This document shows positions 18,347 through 26,129 of a stretch of 64,000 nucleotides of DNA, in pieces (the first letter of the stretch is position 1; the number at the start of each line of letters is the position of its first letter). The position numbers and the translations under genes are program-made. This DNA comes from UBA8296 sp031581145 (GTDB lineage: Bacteria > Bacteroidota > Rhodothermia > Balneolales > Balneolaceae): positions 124,001 to 188,000 of the forward strand of contig JAVLBP010000002.1 in the NCBI GenBank assembly GCA_031581145.1, given 5' to 3'. The notes under the pieces were generated by a model. That model was not told where the DNA came from. It did no database searches and worked only from the letters and a program-made list of their open reading frames with translations.

Positions 18347-18765
18347 GATAACTCAGAGGTTTGGGGAATATCCTGATCATCCGAGGAAGCTTCTTCCTGA
18401 TCATCCGAGGAAACTTTTTCCTGGTCGTCTGTGGAAGCTTTGTCCTGGTCATCCGAGGAAACTTCTTCCTGGTCGTCCGTGGAAGCTTTAACTGACTGCT
18501 TCTGAGCCTCCTTCGCCCAAAACTCATCAAGGAATTTCCGTACCGAAGGTTTGATAAAAATTTGTTCTGTGGCAGAATCCCGTTGAAGGACCCTTGCTAA
18601 CGCGCCAATTTGAGACTCTACCGTTCGCCTTGTATTTAACACGATGCACTTTTCCCCTGACACCACGCAATGGTCACTTACGAAGCTCCCTTTTTCCTTG
18701 CGAATGGAGTAGCCAATCGCTTCAGCAAGGGCTTCAAGTTCTAAGACAACTTTTTCTGGTTTCAT
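18343..18765 (-). CDS. Conserved-looking small protein with acidic repeat tail
   Basis: Not confidently recognised. Residues 1 to about 95 look globular, with FVSDHCVVSGEKCIVLNTRR suggesting a beta hairpin with two cysteines and VESQIGALARVLQRD a helix. The remaining 45 residues are five near-identical eight-residue units of the form DDQEEVSS or DDQDKAST, encoded by 24-base DNA repeats. It overlaps the metallo-hydrolase gene by four bases and probably is cotranscribed with it. The body recalls small uncharacterised proteins of Bacteroidota, but no function should be assigned. Confidence 0.75.
   Translation of the reverse strand: MKPEKVVLELEALAEAIGYSIRKEKGSFVSDHCVVSGEKCIVLNTRRTVESQIGALARVLQRDSATEQIFIKPSVRKFLDEFWAKEAQKQSVKASTDDQEEVSSDDQDKASTDDQEKVSSDDQEEASSDDQDIPQTSELS
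18371..18490. repeat. Five 24-base tandem units in a coding tail
   Basis: Units begin at 18371, 18395, 18419, 18443 and 18467, each opening TCCTG(A/G)TC. Units alternate between two subtypes, GTCGTC-GTGG and ATCATCCGAGG, implying duplication of a 48-base block. They encode eight-residue Asp/Gln/Ser repeats. Copy number change would alter the tail length by eight residues without a frameshift. Confidence 0.88.
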
Positions 18766-18857
18766 GCGAGGGTGCTTACGCGCCTATGTTTAACTGTGAA
18801 ATACTTGGCGAATGGGTGCAAGATAATCCATTGCGGGCTTTTAGAAATTGCTGGCTC

Positions 18858-19598
18858 TTAGAATGAGACACCAACCATCGCGCCCCACCCTGAAAGATCA
18901 TAATCATAGAGCTCGCCATCAATCTCGTAGCTAGACGCCTCGGCTGAGACGCGCAAGAATAGCTCAGCATCTAGGACCCTGGGTCGAACCTGAAGCTCGC
19001 CATGTCCGTACACCCCTTGATAAGTTCCTCCAAAAATGGACCCTTGAGAGTTGCTGAACCCAAACGCGCCGCCGCCACCAACTAAAAAGGAAAAGCCACC
19101 TGCTGCGGATCGAGTCTCAATGTCTAGCCCACCTCTAGCTTGAAAAGAGCTTTGTGAAAAGATGGACGGACTTTGATCCAAAGATACTTTCATAAACTCA
19201 GTGCGAATGGCAACAGGTGCCAAAACCGTGAAGTTAGGCCCCTCTCCCGCAATGCGTAAACGACGCCCCAACTCTGCATAAATCGATCTTGCGGCAGGAT
19301 CTTCTAAACCAACAAGCCCATTAGCAAGCCGAAATCCTATTTTAACAGAAGGCAATTGTGCTTCCAAGGTTAACATTGGGTGATTAAACCCAAAGTCGGC
19401 TTCACCTTCGTCAAGATTAGCCGATTGTTCAAAGTCTAAAAACGTTAGCCCTGCTGACAGAGTAACATCGTCAAGTAGCGTTTGTGAGCTTGCCTCAGAA
19501 GACTCAGTGAACATTTGTGCTGAAACGTGCTGAGGCAAAACGAAGAATAGACTCACAAAGAGGAGTTGAATTGACCGGGCCGTACTAGAATGGTACAT
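18858..19598 (-). CDS. Predicted outer-membrane beta-barrel protein, unknown role
   Basis: The 246-aa protein starts with a signal peptide (LLFVSLFFVLPQHVSAQ) and is rich in alternating hydrophobic and polar segments such as FSFLVGGGGAFGFSNSQG and GVYGHGELQVRP. It ends in DLSGWGAMVGVSF, a terminal Phe as in many outer-membrane barrels. I infer an outer-membrane protein but cannot place it in a named family. It is transcribed away from the glutathione peroxidase gene across an 82-base gap. Confidence 0.65.
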   Translation of the reverse strand: MYHSSTARSIQLLFVSLFFVLPQHVSAQMFTESSEASSQTLLDDVTLSAGLTFLDFEQSANLDEGEADFGFNHPMLTLEAQLPSVKIGFRLANGLVGLEDPAARSIYAELGRRLRIAGEGPNFTVLAPVAIRTEFMKVSLDQSPSIFSQSSFQARGGLDIETRSAAGGFSFLVGGGGAFGFSNSQGSIFGGTYQGVYGHGELQVRPRVLDAELFLRVSAEASSYEIDGELYDYDLSGWGAMVGVSF

Positions 19599-19680
19599 GG
19601 TTTGGAACGAAGAGGGAGTGTTGATGGTTTTGCAAAATACAAGACAAATGAATTGTAGACTAACCTTTTAAGGATCAACC

Positions 19681-20250
19681 ATGAAAATTGTCGCTTTAAT
19701 GATTCCATTTCTATTTGGTCTCACGGGCTCCAATGCCAGTGAAGACCCTGTTGTAAACAACGCCAGCTCAGTCCACGAGTTTGAAGTAAAAACGATTACA
19801 GGAAAAGAGGTCTCTTTAGAGGAGTACAAAGGGAAGGTCTTGCTCATTGTGAACACAGCTTCAAAGTGCGGATACACCCCACAATATGAGGGACTCCAGG
19901 AATTGTATGATACATACCAAGAACAAGGATTTGAGGTCTTGGGATTTCCTTCTGGCTCATTCAGGCAAGAACTTAGCTCTAACGAGGACATAGCAGAATT
20001 TTGCGATACCAAGTACAGCGTGTCATTTCCTATGTTTTCAAAAGTAGATGTGCGCGGGAACGGACAGCATCCACTTTTCGGTTTTTTGACGGGTGAACAA
20101 GACAAAGATTCTATGGGTAAAGTGAAATGGAACTTTGAAAAGTTTCTTGTGTCAAAGGATGGTGAATTGATAAAGCGTTACAGAAGCCGAACCAAGCCTA
20201 CAGACAAAGATCTTGTCGCCCTATTAGAGAGCGAATTAGAAAAACAGTAG
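19681..20250 (+). CDS. Glutathione peroxidase-family protein, exported, atypical active site
   Basis: The N terminus (about 20 residues, FGLTGSNAS) resembles a signal peptide, so it may act in the periplasm. The thioredoxin-like core has Cys63 in NTASKCGYTPQYEGLQ and W150-N151-F, two parts of the peroxidase tetrad. The conserved loop normally reading NQF followed by GGQE appears here as PSGSFRQE, so the usual catalytic Gln is replaced by Ser93 and one residue is missing. Activity may therefore be altered. It ends before a strong terminator at 20303. Confidence 0.87.
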   Translation: MKIVALMIPFLFGLTGSNASEDPVVNNASSVHEFEVKTITGKEVSLEEYKGKVLLIVNTASKCGYTPQYEGLQELYDTYQEQGFEVLGFPSGSFRQELSSNEDIAEFCDTKYSVSFPMFSKVDVRGNGQHPLFGFLTGEQDKDSMGKVKWNFEKFLVSKDGELIKRYRSRTKPTDKDLVALLESELEKQ

Positions 20251-20302
20251 TACAAAGTAATTCGCCTCTCGCGAAAGCATTTTAAGAATCTCCATCCCGA
20301 TA

Positions 20303-20341
20303 GAGGGCCGTAGTTATAAAAATTACGGCCCTCCTTTTTTT
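20303..20341 (+). terminator. Rho-independent terminator after the peroxidase gene
   Basis: A perfect 10-base stem, GAGGGCCGTA at 20303-20312 with TACGGCCCTC at 20324-20333, is followed by a run of T through 20341. It lies 52 bases after the peroxidase stop and just upstream of the His-rich gene. Confidence 0.9.
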
Positions 20342-20365
20342 AAGACCTTTTTTGTATGTTTCATT

Positions 20366-20845
20366 ATGGGTCACATACGTCTCTTTTATAAAAATACTAG
20401 CCAGGTGCTGCTGCTGTCGTTTGCCTTTTTTTTGGTAAGCGATCTTGCCTGGATAGGCTACTGTGAAGTGACAGAAGGATCCTTGTCTGTATTTTTCTGC
20501 AATCATGAAGACGATACAGACCACCAACATTCCAATGAAATGACCTCCAAAGAGCATGGTGGTCAAATGGATACACATCAAAATGGAATGAGTGATCATA
20601 CGCACCTTGATGGATTATCTTGTAAAACCATTTGCTATTTAAAAGCGAGTAAGCCAGACGGAGGTGCAGACGCAACACACCCACTAAAAAGGGGATTAGC
20701 CCACGCTCAAGACTTGCTGACAGTCCTTACACATCAAAATGATGCTGTTTACAACCTATCGTTTATCACAACATTTGCTGAGAGCTCGTCTCTTAAGGGG
20801 CAATTCATTCTTGATATTGACCCATACCCCCCAAGCATTCTTTAA
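20366..20845 (+). CDS. His-rich membrane-anchored protein, putative metal binding
   Basis: I do not recognise a family. A hydrophobic segment at about residues 10-30 (VLLLSFAFFLVSDLAW) looks like a signal anchor. It is followed by a His/Asp-rich stretch (HEDDTDHQHSNE, KEHGGQMDTHQNGMSDHTHLD) and a Cys pair in LSCKTICYL. His clusters with Met and Cys suggest copper or zinc binding. It lies between the terminator at 20303 and an OprC-like TonB receptor in the same orientation, 202 bases from the receptor's likely start, which supports a metal-related role by inference only. Confidence 0.68.
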   Translation: MGHIRLFYKNTSQVLLLSFAFFLVSDLAWIGYCEVTEGSLSVFFCNHEDDTDHQHSNEMTSKEHGGQMDTHQNGMSDHTHLDGLSCKTICYLKASKPDGGADATHPLKRGLAHAQDLLTVLTHQNDAVYNLSFITTFAESSSLKGQFILDIDPYPPSIL

Positions 20846-20871
20846 GTAGCACCCATAAATATGAGTGGATG

Positions 20872-20914
20872 CTGATCTAGTGCATGGTGCACTGGCTCAC
20901 TGATATAGTGCACC
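20872..20914. promoter_or_regulatory. Direct and inverted repeat upstream of the TonB receptor
   Basis: CTGATCTAGTGCA at 20872-20884 recurs as CTGATATAGTGCA at 20900-20912, 28 bases on. Overlapping these, GGTGCACT at 20886-20893 is the exact inverted partner of AGTGCACC at 20907-20914. Position and symmetry would suit an operator for a metal-responsive repressor, but no known box is matched. Confidence 0.4.
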
Positions 20915-21047
20915 GTCTACAGCACCCTCTATCTCGTTGACTCTAACGCTGATAATGTCATTAACCAGGGTGCTGAGCATGCCACTGGGCATGTCACAGA
21001 CTATGTTAATGAGCATCCACAGAACGATCATTTATAAGCTTGAAGAT

Positions 21048-23411
21048 ATGACATCAATACATATAGCAGGAAAATCAGCAATAGGGTGGCACTCCCTATG
21101 TTCTCAAGGTCGAACATTGGTTATTGCACCATTGATCGTGGCCCTAACGATAGTTATTACACCAGAAACTTTCGCCCAATCCAATGGCGGGACATTCACG
21201 ATCCACGACGCTACAACGGATAAACCTCTTGTCGGCGTTGCGTTTGAATATGGTGATCAACAAGGCTCATCCAACCTACAAGGGATGGTTCAATTGGAAC
21301 CATGGAGCAAAAAAGAGGGGAGCCGTAAGGAAATAAATTCTTCCCCCACACTGTTATTAAGCCATATTCGCTACGGCAACCATCAATTCACGGGTGATCG
21401 ACTACAAGCCATTTTTGACGAAGGAGAGGTACGCTTAAACCCCAAAAATCACTCGATGGCAGGGGTCACAGTCATGGCGGTGCGAAATTCACCATCAGAT
21501 CGCTCGGTGCTTACCCCCTCAATGGAACAGCACTTATCACATGATGCGGGTGAGGTATTAACGTCTGTAAATGGGGTCTCTAGTATTCGAAAAAGCGGGT
21601 CTTATGGTTCAGACCCTGTAATTCGTGGGGCCATGTCAGACCAGCTCACGATTACGATGGATCAAGGGGCCCAGGCAGTTGCTGCATGTCCAAATCGGAT
21701 GGATCCACCTACGTCACAGATCCCAATGAACACGGTATCATCGATTGAGGTTGTTAAAGGACCTTATGCACTTCGCTATGGGCACTCTTATGGTGGGGTA
21801 ATTCGGTTCATTTCTGATGAAATGCCGTTTTCAGAGGTGCCGTCATGGTCTGGACGATCAACAATCGGTGTAGAGTCCAATGGCTTTCAGCGTCAATCAG
21901 AAGGGATGATTGCTTATTCTTCAGAATCATTGGCGCTTCAGTTATTTGGATCCGCAGCAGGCAGTGACTCTTACAGCAATGGGGATGGCATTGAACTTCC
22001 TTCTTCCTATGAGCGAACCAGTATTGGCACGCGAATGGCCATAGCTCTTCATAATCAGGTCGAGTTGTCCATTGCAGCACACCACAATCGTGCCATGGAT
22101 ACTGATTTTGCCTCACTGGGCATGGATTTGATTTCTGACGAAACGACGGTAGCCCAAGGAAAACTTCGTTTTTACCCTGAGGATCGCACTCAATCTGGTC
22201 ATCAGTGGTTTGACGTTTCTGGGTACTACACGTTTGTCGATCATCTTATGTCGAATGAGAATCGGGGTGAGCCTAAAATGATGGATATGGCTACATCGGC
22301 AGAAACACAAACCTATGGTGCAAGGATAGAAGGGATGACCCACAATGCCTCGCTGCACATGATGTATGGTGCAGACTTGCATGGTGAGCTCATTGATGGG
22401 TTGCGCACACGTGAAATGCTCATGGGGCCTATGGCTGGCATGTTGATGACAGACTCACCCTGGCAAGAAAGCCGCCGGCTAGCAGGGAGTGTGTTTTTGG
22501 AAACCCGTTGGATGAATAGTGCAGATGAATTACGGTTAACAGGTCGTCTAGGTGTTGTGGATTCAGAGATTGAAAATCCAGCAGAACGGTTTTCAAATCT
22601 GGTAACCGAACTAGACGGAGGAGTATATCTCGAACCAGGGGTTAGCCTAGGCTGGATCCGTGAATTGGATAACAACCTAGAACTAAGCCTGTGGACTGGA
22701 TTTACGACGCGTGCACCATCTATAATTGAGTCTTATATCAATTCATACCCTGTGGGTGTGGACCCATATGAAGTACTTGGAACCCCTGGCCTTGAACCAG
22801 AAAAGAATCTGCAAGCAGATATCATACTGACAAAAAATGCACCAAGAGTTACATGGATGGTGAACGCCTTTGTGAGTCAGCAGTTTGATGTAATTTCGTC
22901 AAGAATCGATCCATCGTTGACGCCTGTGTCTATGATGTCCCCCGGTGTGCGACGTATGACGAATATTGATCGAGCTAGGTTTATGGGGGCTGATGTTACG
23001 GCTCAAGGGTTTTTGGGATCCTCTATGTCAGGATCTATAACGGCGTCTTACGTTTGGGCAAAAGATTTGGAACGAGACGAACCCATGCCTGAAATCGCAC
23101 CTTTTGAAGTGAATGTTGGGCTAGACGCTTATTTACTTGGCGCTAAGGTGGTCCCTTCATTAGACCTACGGCTGGTAGGTGAGCAAGACAGAGTATCCCC
23201 AGAATATGGGGAAGCCGTGACCCAAGGATTTTGGACAGCGGATATTGGGGTTCGCTGGTTGATTTCCTCACGTTTTAGCCTCGATGTTGGGGTTCACAAC
23301 GTGATGGATGAATTATACTCTGAGCATTTATATCGGAACGTACGTGGAACCCAGGACCGTTTAACGGCACCTGGACGATCTTTTGAAGCGAAACTATCAG
23401 TGCAATTTTAG
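21048..23411 (+). CDS. TonB-dependent outer-membrane receptor, OprC-like (copper)
   Basis: A signal peptide ends near ETFAQ, then a short carboxypeptidase-like domain (FTIHDATTDKPLVGVAF), a plug domain and a long beta barrel ending in KLSVQF. In the plug, C214-PNRM218 followed by DPPTS is the hallmark of the copper receptor family OprC/NosA, where the Cys-x3-Met pair contributes to copper binding. The open frame reaches 20937, but the ATG at 21048 gives a cleaner signal peptide and 787 aa; 21009 is another option. The upstream His-rich gene may belong to the same transport locus. The substrate is inferred from family knowledge. Confidence 0.87.
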   Translation: MTSIHIAGKSAIGWHSLCSQGRTLVIAPLIVALTIVITPETFAQSNGGTFTIHDATTDKPLVGVAFEYGDQQGSSNLQGMVQLEPWSKKEGSRKEINSSPTLLLSHIRYGNHQFTGDRLQAIFDEGEVRLNPKNHSMAGVTVMAVRNSPSDRSVLTPSMEQHLSHDAGEVLTSVNGVSSIRKSGSYGSDPVIRGAMSDQLTITMDQGAQAVAACPNRMDPPTSQIPMNTVSSIEVVKGPYALRYGHSYGGVIRFISDEMPFSEVPSWSGRSTIGVESNGFQRQSEGMIAYSSESLALQLFGSAAGSDSYSNGDGIELPSSYERTSIGTRMAIALHNQVELSIAAHHNRAMDTDFASLGMDLISDETTVAQGKLRFYPEDRTQSGHQWFDVSGYYTFVDHLMSNENRGEPKMMDMATSAETQTYGARIEGMTHNASLHMMYGADLHGELIDGLRTREMLMGPMAGMLMTDSPWQESRRLAGSVFLETRWMNSADELRLTGRLGVVDSEIENPAERFSNLVTELDGGVYLEPGVSLGWIRELDNNLELSLWTGFTTRAPSIIESYINSYPVGVDPYEVLGTPGLEPEKNLQADIILTKNAPRVTWMVNAFVSQQFDVISSRIDPSLTPVSMMSPGVRRMTNIDRARFMGADVTAQGFLGSSMSGSITASYVWAKDLERDEPMPEIAPFEVNVGLDAYLLGAKVVPSLDLRLVGEQDRVSPEYGEAVTQGFWTADIGVRWLISSRFSLDVGVHNVMDELYSEHLYRNVRGTQDRLTAPGRSFEAKLSVQF

Positions 23412-23487
23412 GAGGTATAATTGTAATGGCTGAGAGTCTGGAGTATTGGAACTTGCCTGGAAGGTCCCTATATTTCAGATTCTCTAT

Positions 23488-23561
23488 GGTCCGGTAGTTC
23501 AGTTGGTTAGAACGCCTGCCTGTCACGCAGGAGGTCGCGAGTTCGAGTCTCGTCCGGATCG
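23488..23561 (+). tRNA. tRNA-Asp (anticodon GTC)
   Basis: A 74-base cloverleaf with acceptor GGTCCGG pairing CCGGATC, D arm around AGTTGGTTAGA, anticodon stem CCTGC/GCAGG with loop CTGTCAC (anticodon GTC at 23522-23524) and T arm GCGAG-TTCGAGT-CTCGT. The discriminator base is G and no CCA is encoded. It stands between the TonB receptor and mnmG. A 7-base hairpin at 23576-23599 follows but lacks a T run. Confidence 0.97.
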
Positions 23562-23628
23562 CTCACGTTGGCAATCCTCTTCTACATCTCACGAAGAGGC
23601 ATCGTAAGACATTAAAAAACAGTCATTT

Positions 23629-25506
23629 ATGAACGCTTACGATGTTGTGGTCATAGGGGCTGGGCATGCTGGATCTGAAGCCGCAGCCGCCGCCGCCAAG
23701 TCTGGATCAAAAACTCTTCTCATTACAATGAGCCTTGAAGCCATTGCACGGATGTCTTGTAATCCTGCGATGGGTGGTGTTGCAAAGGGACAACTGGTGC
23801 GTGAAATCGACGCTTTGGGTGGACTTAGTGGCCTGGTTAGCGACAAAAGTGGAGTCCAGTTTAGACTCTTGAACAGTAGCAAAGGCCCTGCCATGTGGTC
23901 TCCTCGTTGCCAAAGTGATCGACAACTCTATTCACAGATCATGAGAGAAGAGTTGGAATCGATAGAGAACTTAGATTTTCGACAAGATGATGTGACAGAG
24001 CTCTTGTTTTCTGACGACGGCACTTCTATTAAAGGTGTACGGACATTAACAGATGTAGAAGTCTATGCTAAAGCTGTGGTCGTGACCAGCGGTACGTTTT
24101 TGAATGGAGTTATTCATATTGGTGAAAAGCAATATGGTGGTGGCCGATCTGGAGAGAGGTCATCCAAGGGGATCTCGGCAAGCCTCGAGTCCATGGGTCT
24201 TGAGATGAGTCGCTTAAAGACGGGAACCCCACCACGGATTGATGGACGAAGTGTGGATCTTGATGCACTAGAAGTTCAATATGGTGATGAGTATCCTGTG
24301 CCATTCTCATTTTTGACTGACAAACTCCCAACCCAACAGGAACAACTCACGTGTTGGATAGGGTATACGGATCCAACAGTTCATGAATCTCTACGTGAGG
24401 GCTTTGATCGTAGTCCAATGTTCAATGGACGAATAAAATCGATAGGACCCCGATATTGTCCAAGCATCGAAGACAAAATTCATAGGTTTGCTGAACGGGA
24501 TCAACATCAATTGTTTTTAGAACCAGAGGGTTGGAAGACCTACGAAATGTATTTGAATGGCTTCTCAACATCCTTGCCTGAAGAAGTTCAAGTCGCCTCA
24601 CTAAACAAAATCAAAGGTTTCGAAAAAGCACGTATGATGAGGCCCGGATACGCAATTGAGTACGACTATGTCCCTCCGCATCAAATTAAGCGTACGATGG
24701 AGACAAAACGGGTATCGGGTCTCTATTTTGCTGGACAGATTAACGGCACAACAGGATATGAGGAAGCAGCTTGTCAGGGGTTAATTGCAGGGATTAACGC
24801 GGCATTATCCGTGCAAGAAAAGGACCCTTTTATCTTACTCCGCTCACAAGCGTACATCGGGGTGTTGATAGATGACCTGATTAGCAAGGGGACAGAAGAG
24901 CCTTATAGAATGTTCACCTCAAGAGCTGAACACAGAATATTGCTGAGGCAAGATAATGCTGATCAGAGATTAACGGAGATAGGGTATAAGCTTGGCCTTG
25001 TATCTGAGGAGAGGTATCAGCACTTCAAACAAAAAATGGAAAAATGCCTCGCACTTGAACAGTGGGTTGAGTCTACGTCGATCAAACCTGAGGACATAAA
25101 CCCACTGCTCGAATCCATGGAAAAATCTCCCATCAAACAATCAGTAAAGGCTACATCAGTAATTGGTCGACCTGAAATTACACTGGACATGCTTATTGAT
25201 GTTGCAAACGATCGTGAAAGACTAGATGCCATAGGAGCAACTCACCCAGAAATAATGCATACGGTCGAAACTCAGTTCAAGTATGCAGGGTATATTGAAA
25301 AAGAGTTTGAAATGGTCAAAGAGCTCAAGAAGCAAGAGGAGCTCACAATCCCTGAATCCATTCACTACTCTAACATTAAAAGTCTGAGCTCTGAAGGGAA
25401 GTCTAAACTTGAGCACGTACGTCCAGAAACCTTAGGTCAGGCAAGCCGTATTTCTGGGGTGTCTCAAAGTGACCTCGCGGTGCTATTGGTCTACCTCAAG
25501 GGGTAA
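23629..25506 (+). CDS. mnmG: tRNA uridine 5-carboxymethylaminomethyl modification enzyme MnmG
   Basis: FAD-dependent partner of MnmE that modifies U34 of several tRNAs. The FAD motif GAGHAGSEAA starts at residue 10. SCNPAMGGVAKGQLVREIDALGG, GTFLNGVIHIGEKQYGGGR and INGTTGYEEAACQGL are family signatures. At 625 aa it has normal length. Its stop codon overlaps the rsmG start (TAATG), forming the gidA-gidB pair that is often found near bacterial origins. Confidence 0.97.
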   Translation: MNAYDVVVIGAGHAGSEAAAAAAKSGSKTLLITMSLEAIARMSCNPAMGGVAKGQLVREIDALGGLSGLVSDKSGVQFRLLNSSKGPAMWSPRCQSDRQLYSQIMREELESIENLDFRQDDVTELLFSDDGTSIKGVRTLTDVEVYAKAVVVTSGTFLNGVIHIGEKQYGGGRSGERSSKGISASLESMGLEMSRLKTGTPPRIDGRSVDLDALEVQYGDEYPVPFSFLTDKLPTQQEQLTCWIGYTDPTVHESLREGFDRSPMFNGRIKSIGPRYCPSIEDKIHRFAERDQHQLFLEPEGWKTYEMYLNGFSTSLPEEVQVASLNKIKGFEKARMMRPGYAIEYDYVPPHQIKRTMETKRVSGLYFAGQINGTTGYEEAACQGLIAGINAALSVQEKDPFILLRSQAYIGVLIDDLISKGTEEPYRMFTSRAEHRILLRQDNADQRLTEIGYKLGLVSEERYQHFKQKMEKCLALEQWVESTSIKPEDINPLLESMEKSPIKQSVKATSVIGRPEITLDMLIDVANDRERLDAIGATHPEIMHTVETQFKYAGYIEKEFEMVKELKKQEELTIPESIHYSNIKSLSSEGKSKLEHVRPETLGQASRISGVSQSDLAVLLVYLKG

Positions 25507-26129
25507 TGTTTCACGTGAAACAATCAGACTTTTTGCAGTCTAGCAAGCAACTGGTTCAAGAGCATGAATCAGCTCTAAATCACTATGCAGACCAGCTACT
25601 TTGGTGGAATGAGAAAGTGAATCTTGTAAGTAGAGATGTTTCACGTGAAACAATCATGAAGCATGTTGAACATTCTATAGTATTAAGCCCATGGTTGCAT
25701 GAGCTTTCTCACTGGGTCGATGCGGGCACCGGGGGTGGATTGCCAGGGATACCACTAGCTATCGTGAATCCGGGCGTTACGTTCACATTGAATGACATTG
25801 TTCAGAAAAAGTGCACCATTTTGAAATCGATGGTGCGAACGCTTGATTTGCCAAATGTTCAAATCCAAGAGGGATCAATTGAGAATGTCAACCTAAATAC
25901 CCACATGGGTGTTTGCACAAAGCATGCGTTCAAAATTCCTCAACTTCTTGACATGTTTCATAAAACATCATCTCACCCTGGTGCAATATTATGGTTAAAA
26001 GGGATGGAGGAAGCAACTAAGGATATTAACGCACGAAAAGACAGAGAGGCCTTCGAGGTGTTTTCTTTGGATTGCGAATATGATCCATTTTATGAGGGTA
26101 AAGCCGTCGTGAAATGGACAGCTAGCTAA
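25506..26129 (+). CDS. rsmG: 16S rRNA (guanine-N7)-methyltransferase RsmG
   Basis: SAM-dependent methylation of G527 in 16S rRNA. LLWWNEKVNLVSRD and VDAGTGGGLPGIPLAI (SAM-binding glycine loop) are typical; 207 aa is usual. The gene contains two perfect parS sequences, one forming its first codons (MFHVKQ) and one encoding VSRET 130 bases downstream. It overlaps mnmG by one base upstream and the WYL regulator by one base downstream (TAATG), so the three genes are likely cotranscribed. No parA or parB follows, unlike many gid loci. Confidence 0.95.
   Translation: MFHVKQSDFLQSSKQLVQEHESALNHYADQLLWWNEKVNLVSRDVSRETIMKHVEHSIVLSPWLHELSHWVDAGTGGGLPGIPLAIVNPGVTFTLNDIVQKKCTILKSMVRTLDLPNVQIQEGSIENVNLNTHMGVCTKHAFKIPQLLDMFHKTSSHPGAILWLKGMEEATKDINARKDREAFEVFSLDCEYDPFYEGKAVVKWTAS
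25507..25522. other. parS centromere-like site 1
   Basis: TGTTTCACGTGAAACA, a perfect 16-base palindrome identical to the canonical chromosomal ParB-binding parS sequence. It overlaps the start codon of rsmG. Confidence 0.9.
25637..25652. other. parS centromere-like site 2
   Basis: A second exact TGTTTCACGTGAAACA, 130 bases after the first and inside rsmG. It is read in a different codon phase from site 1 (VSRET rather than FHVKQ), so protein similarity cannot explain the identity; selection on the DNA is the better reading. Confidence 0.9.

Noticed and set aside
23416..23421. TATAAT as the -10 box of a tRNA-Asp promoter
   Set aside because: No matching -35 and the distance to the tRNA is 67 bases, so it cannot be supported.
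23427..23498. Short frame after AGGAGGT between the TonB receptor and tRNA-Asp (23 aa)
   Set aside because: It runs into the tRNA gene, is very short and has no family features; the AGGAGGT is likely coincidence.
23576..23599. Hairpin CCTCTTC/GAAGAGG after tRNA-Asp as terminator
   Set aside because: There is no T run after the stem, so terminator function is unlikely.
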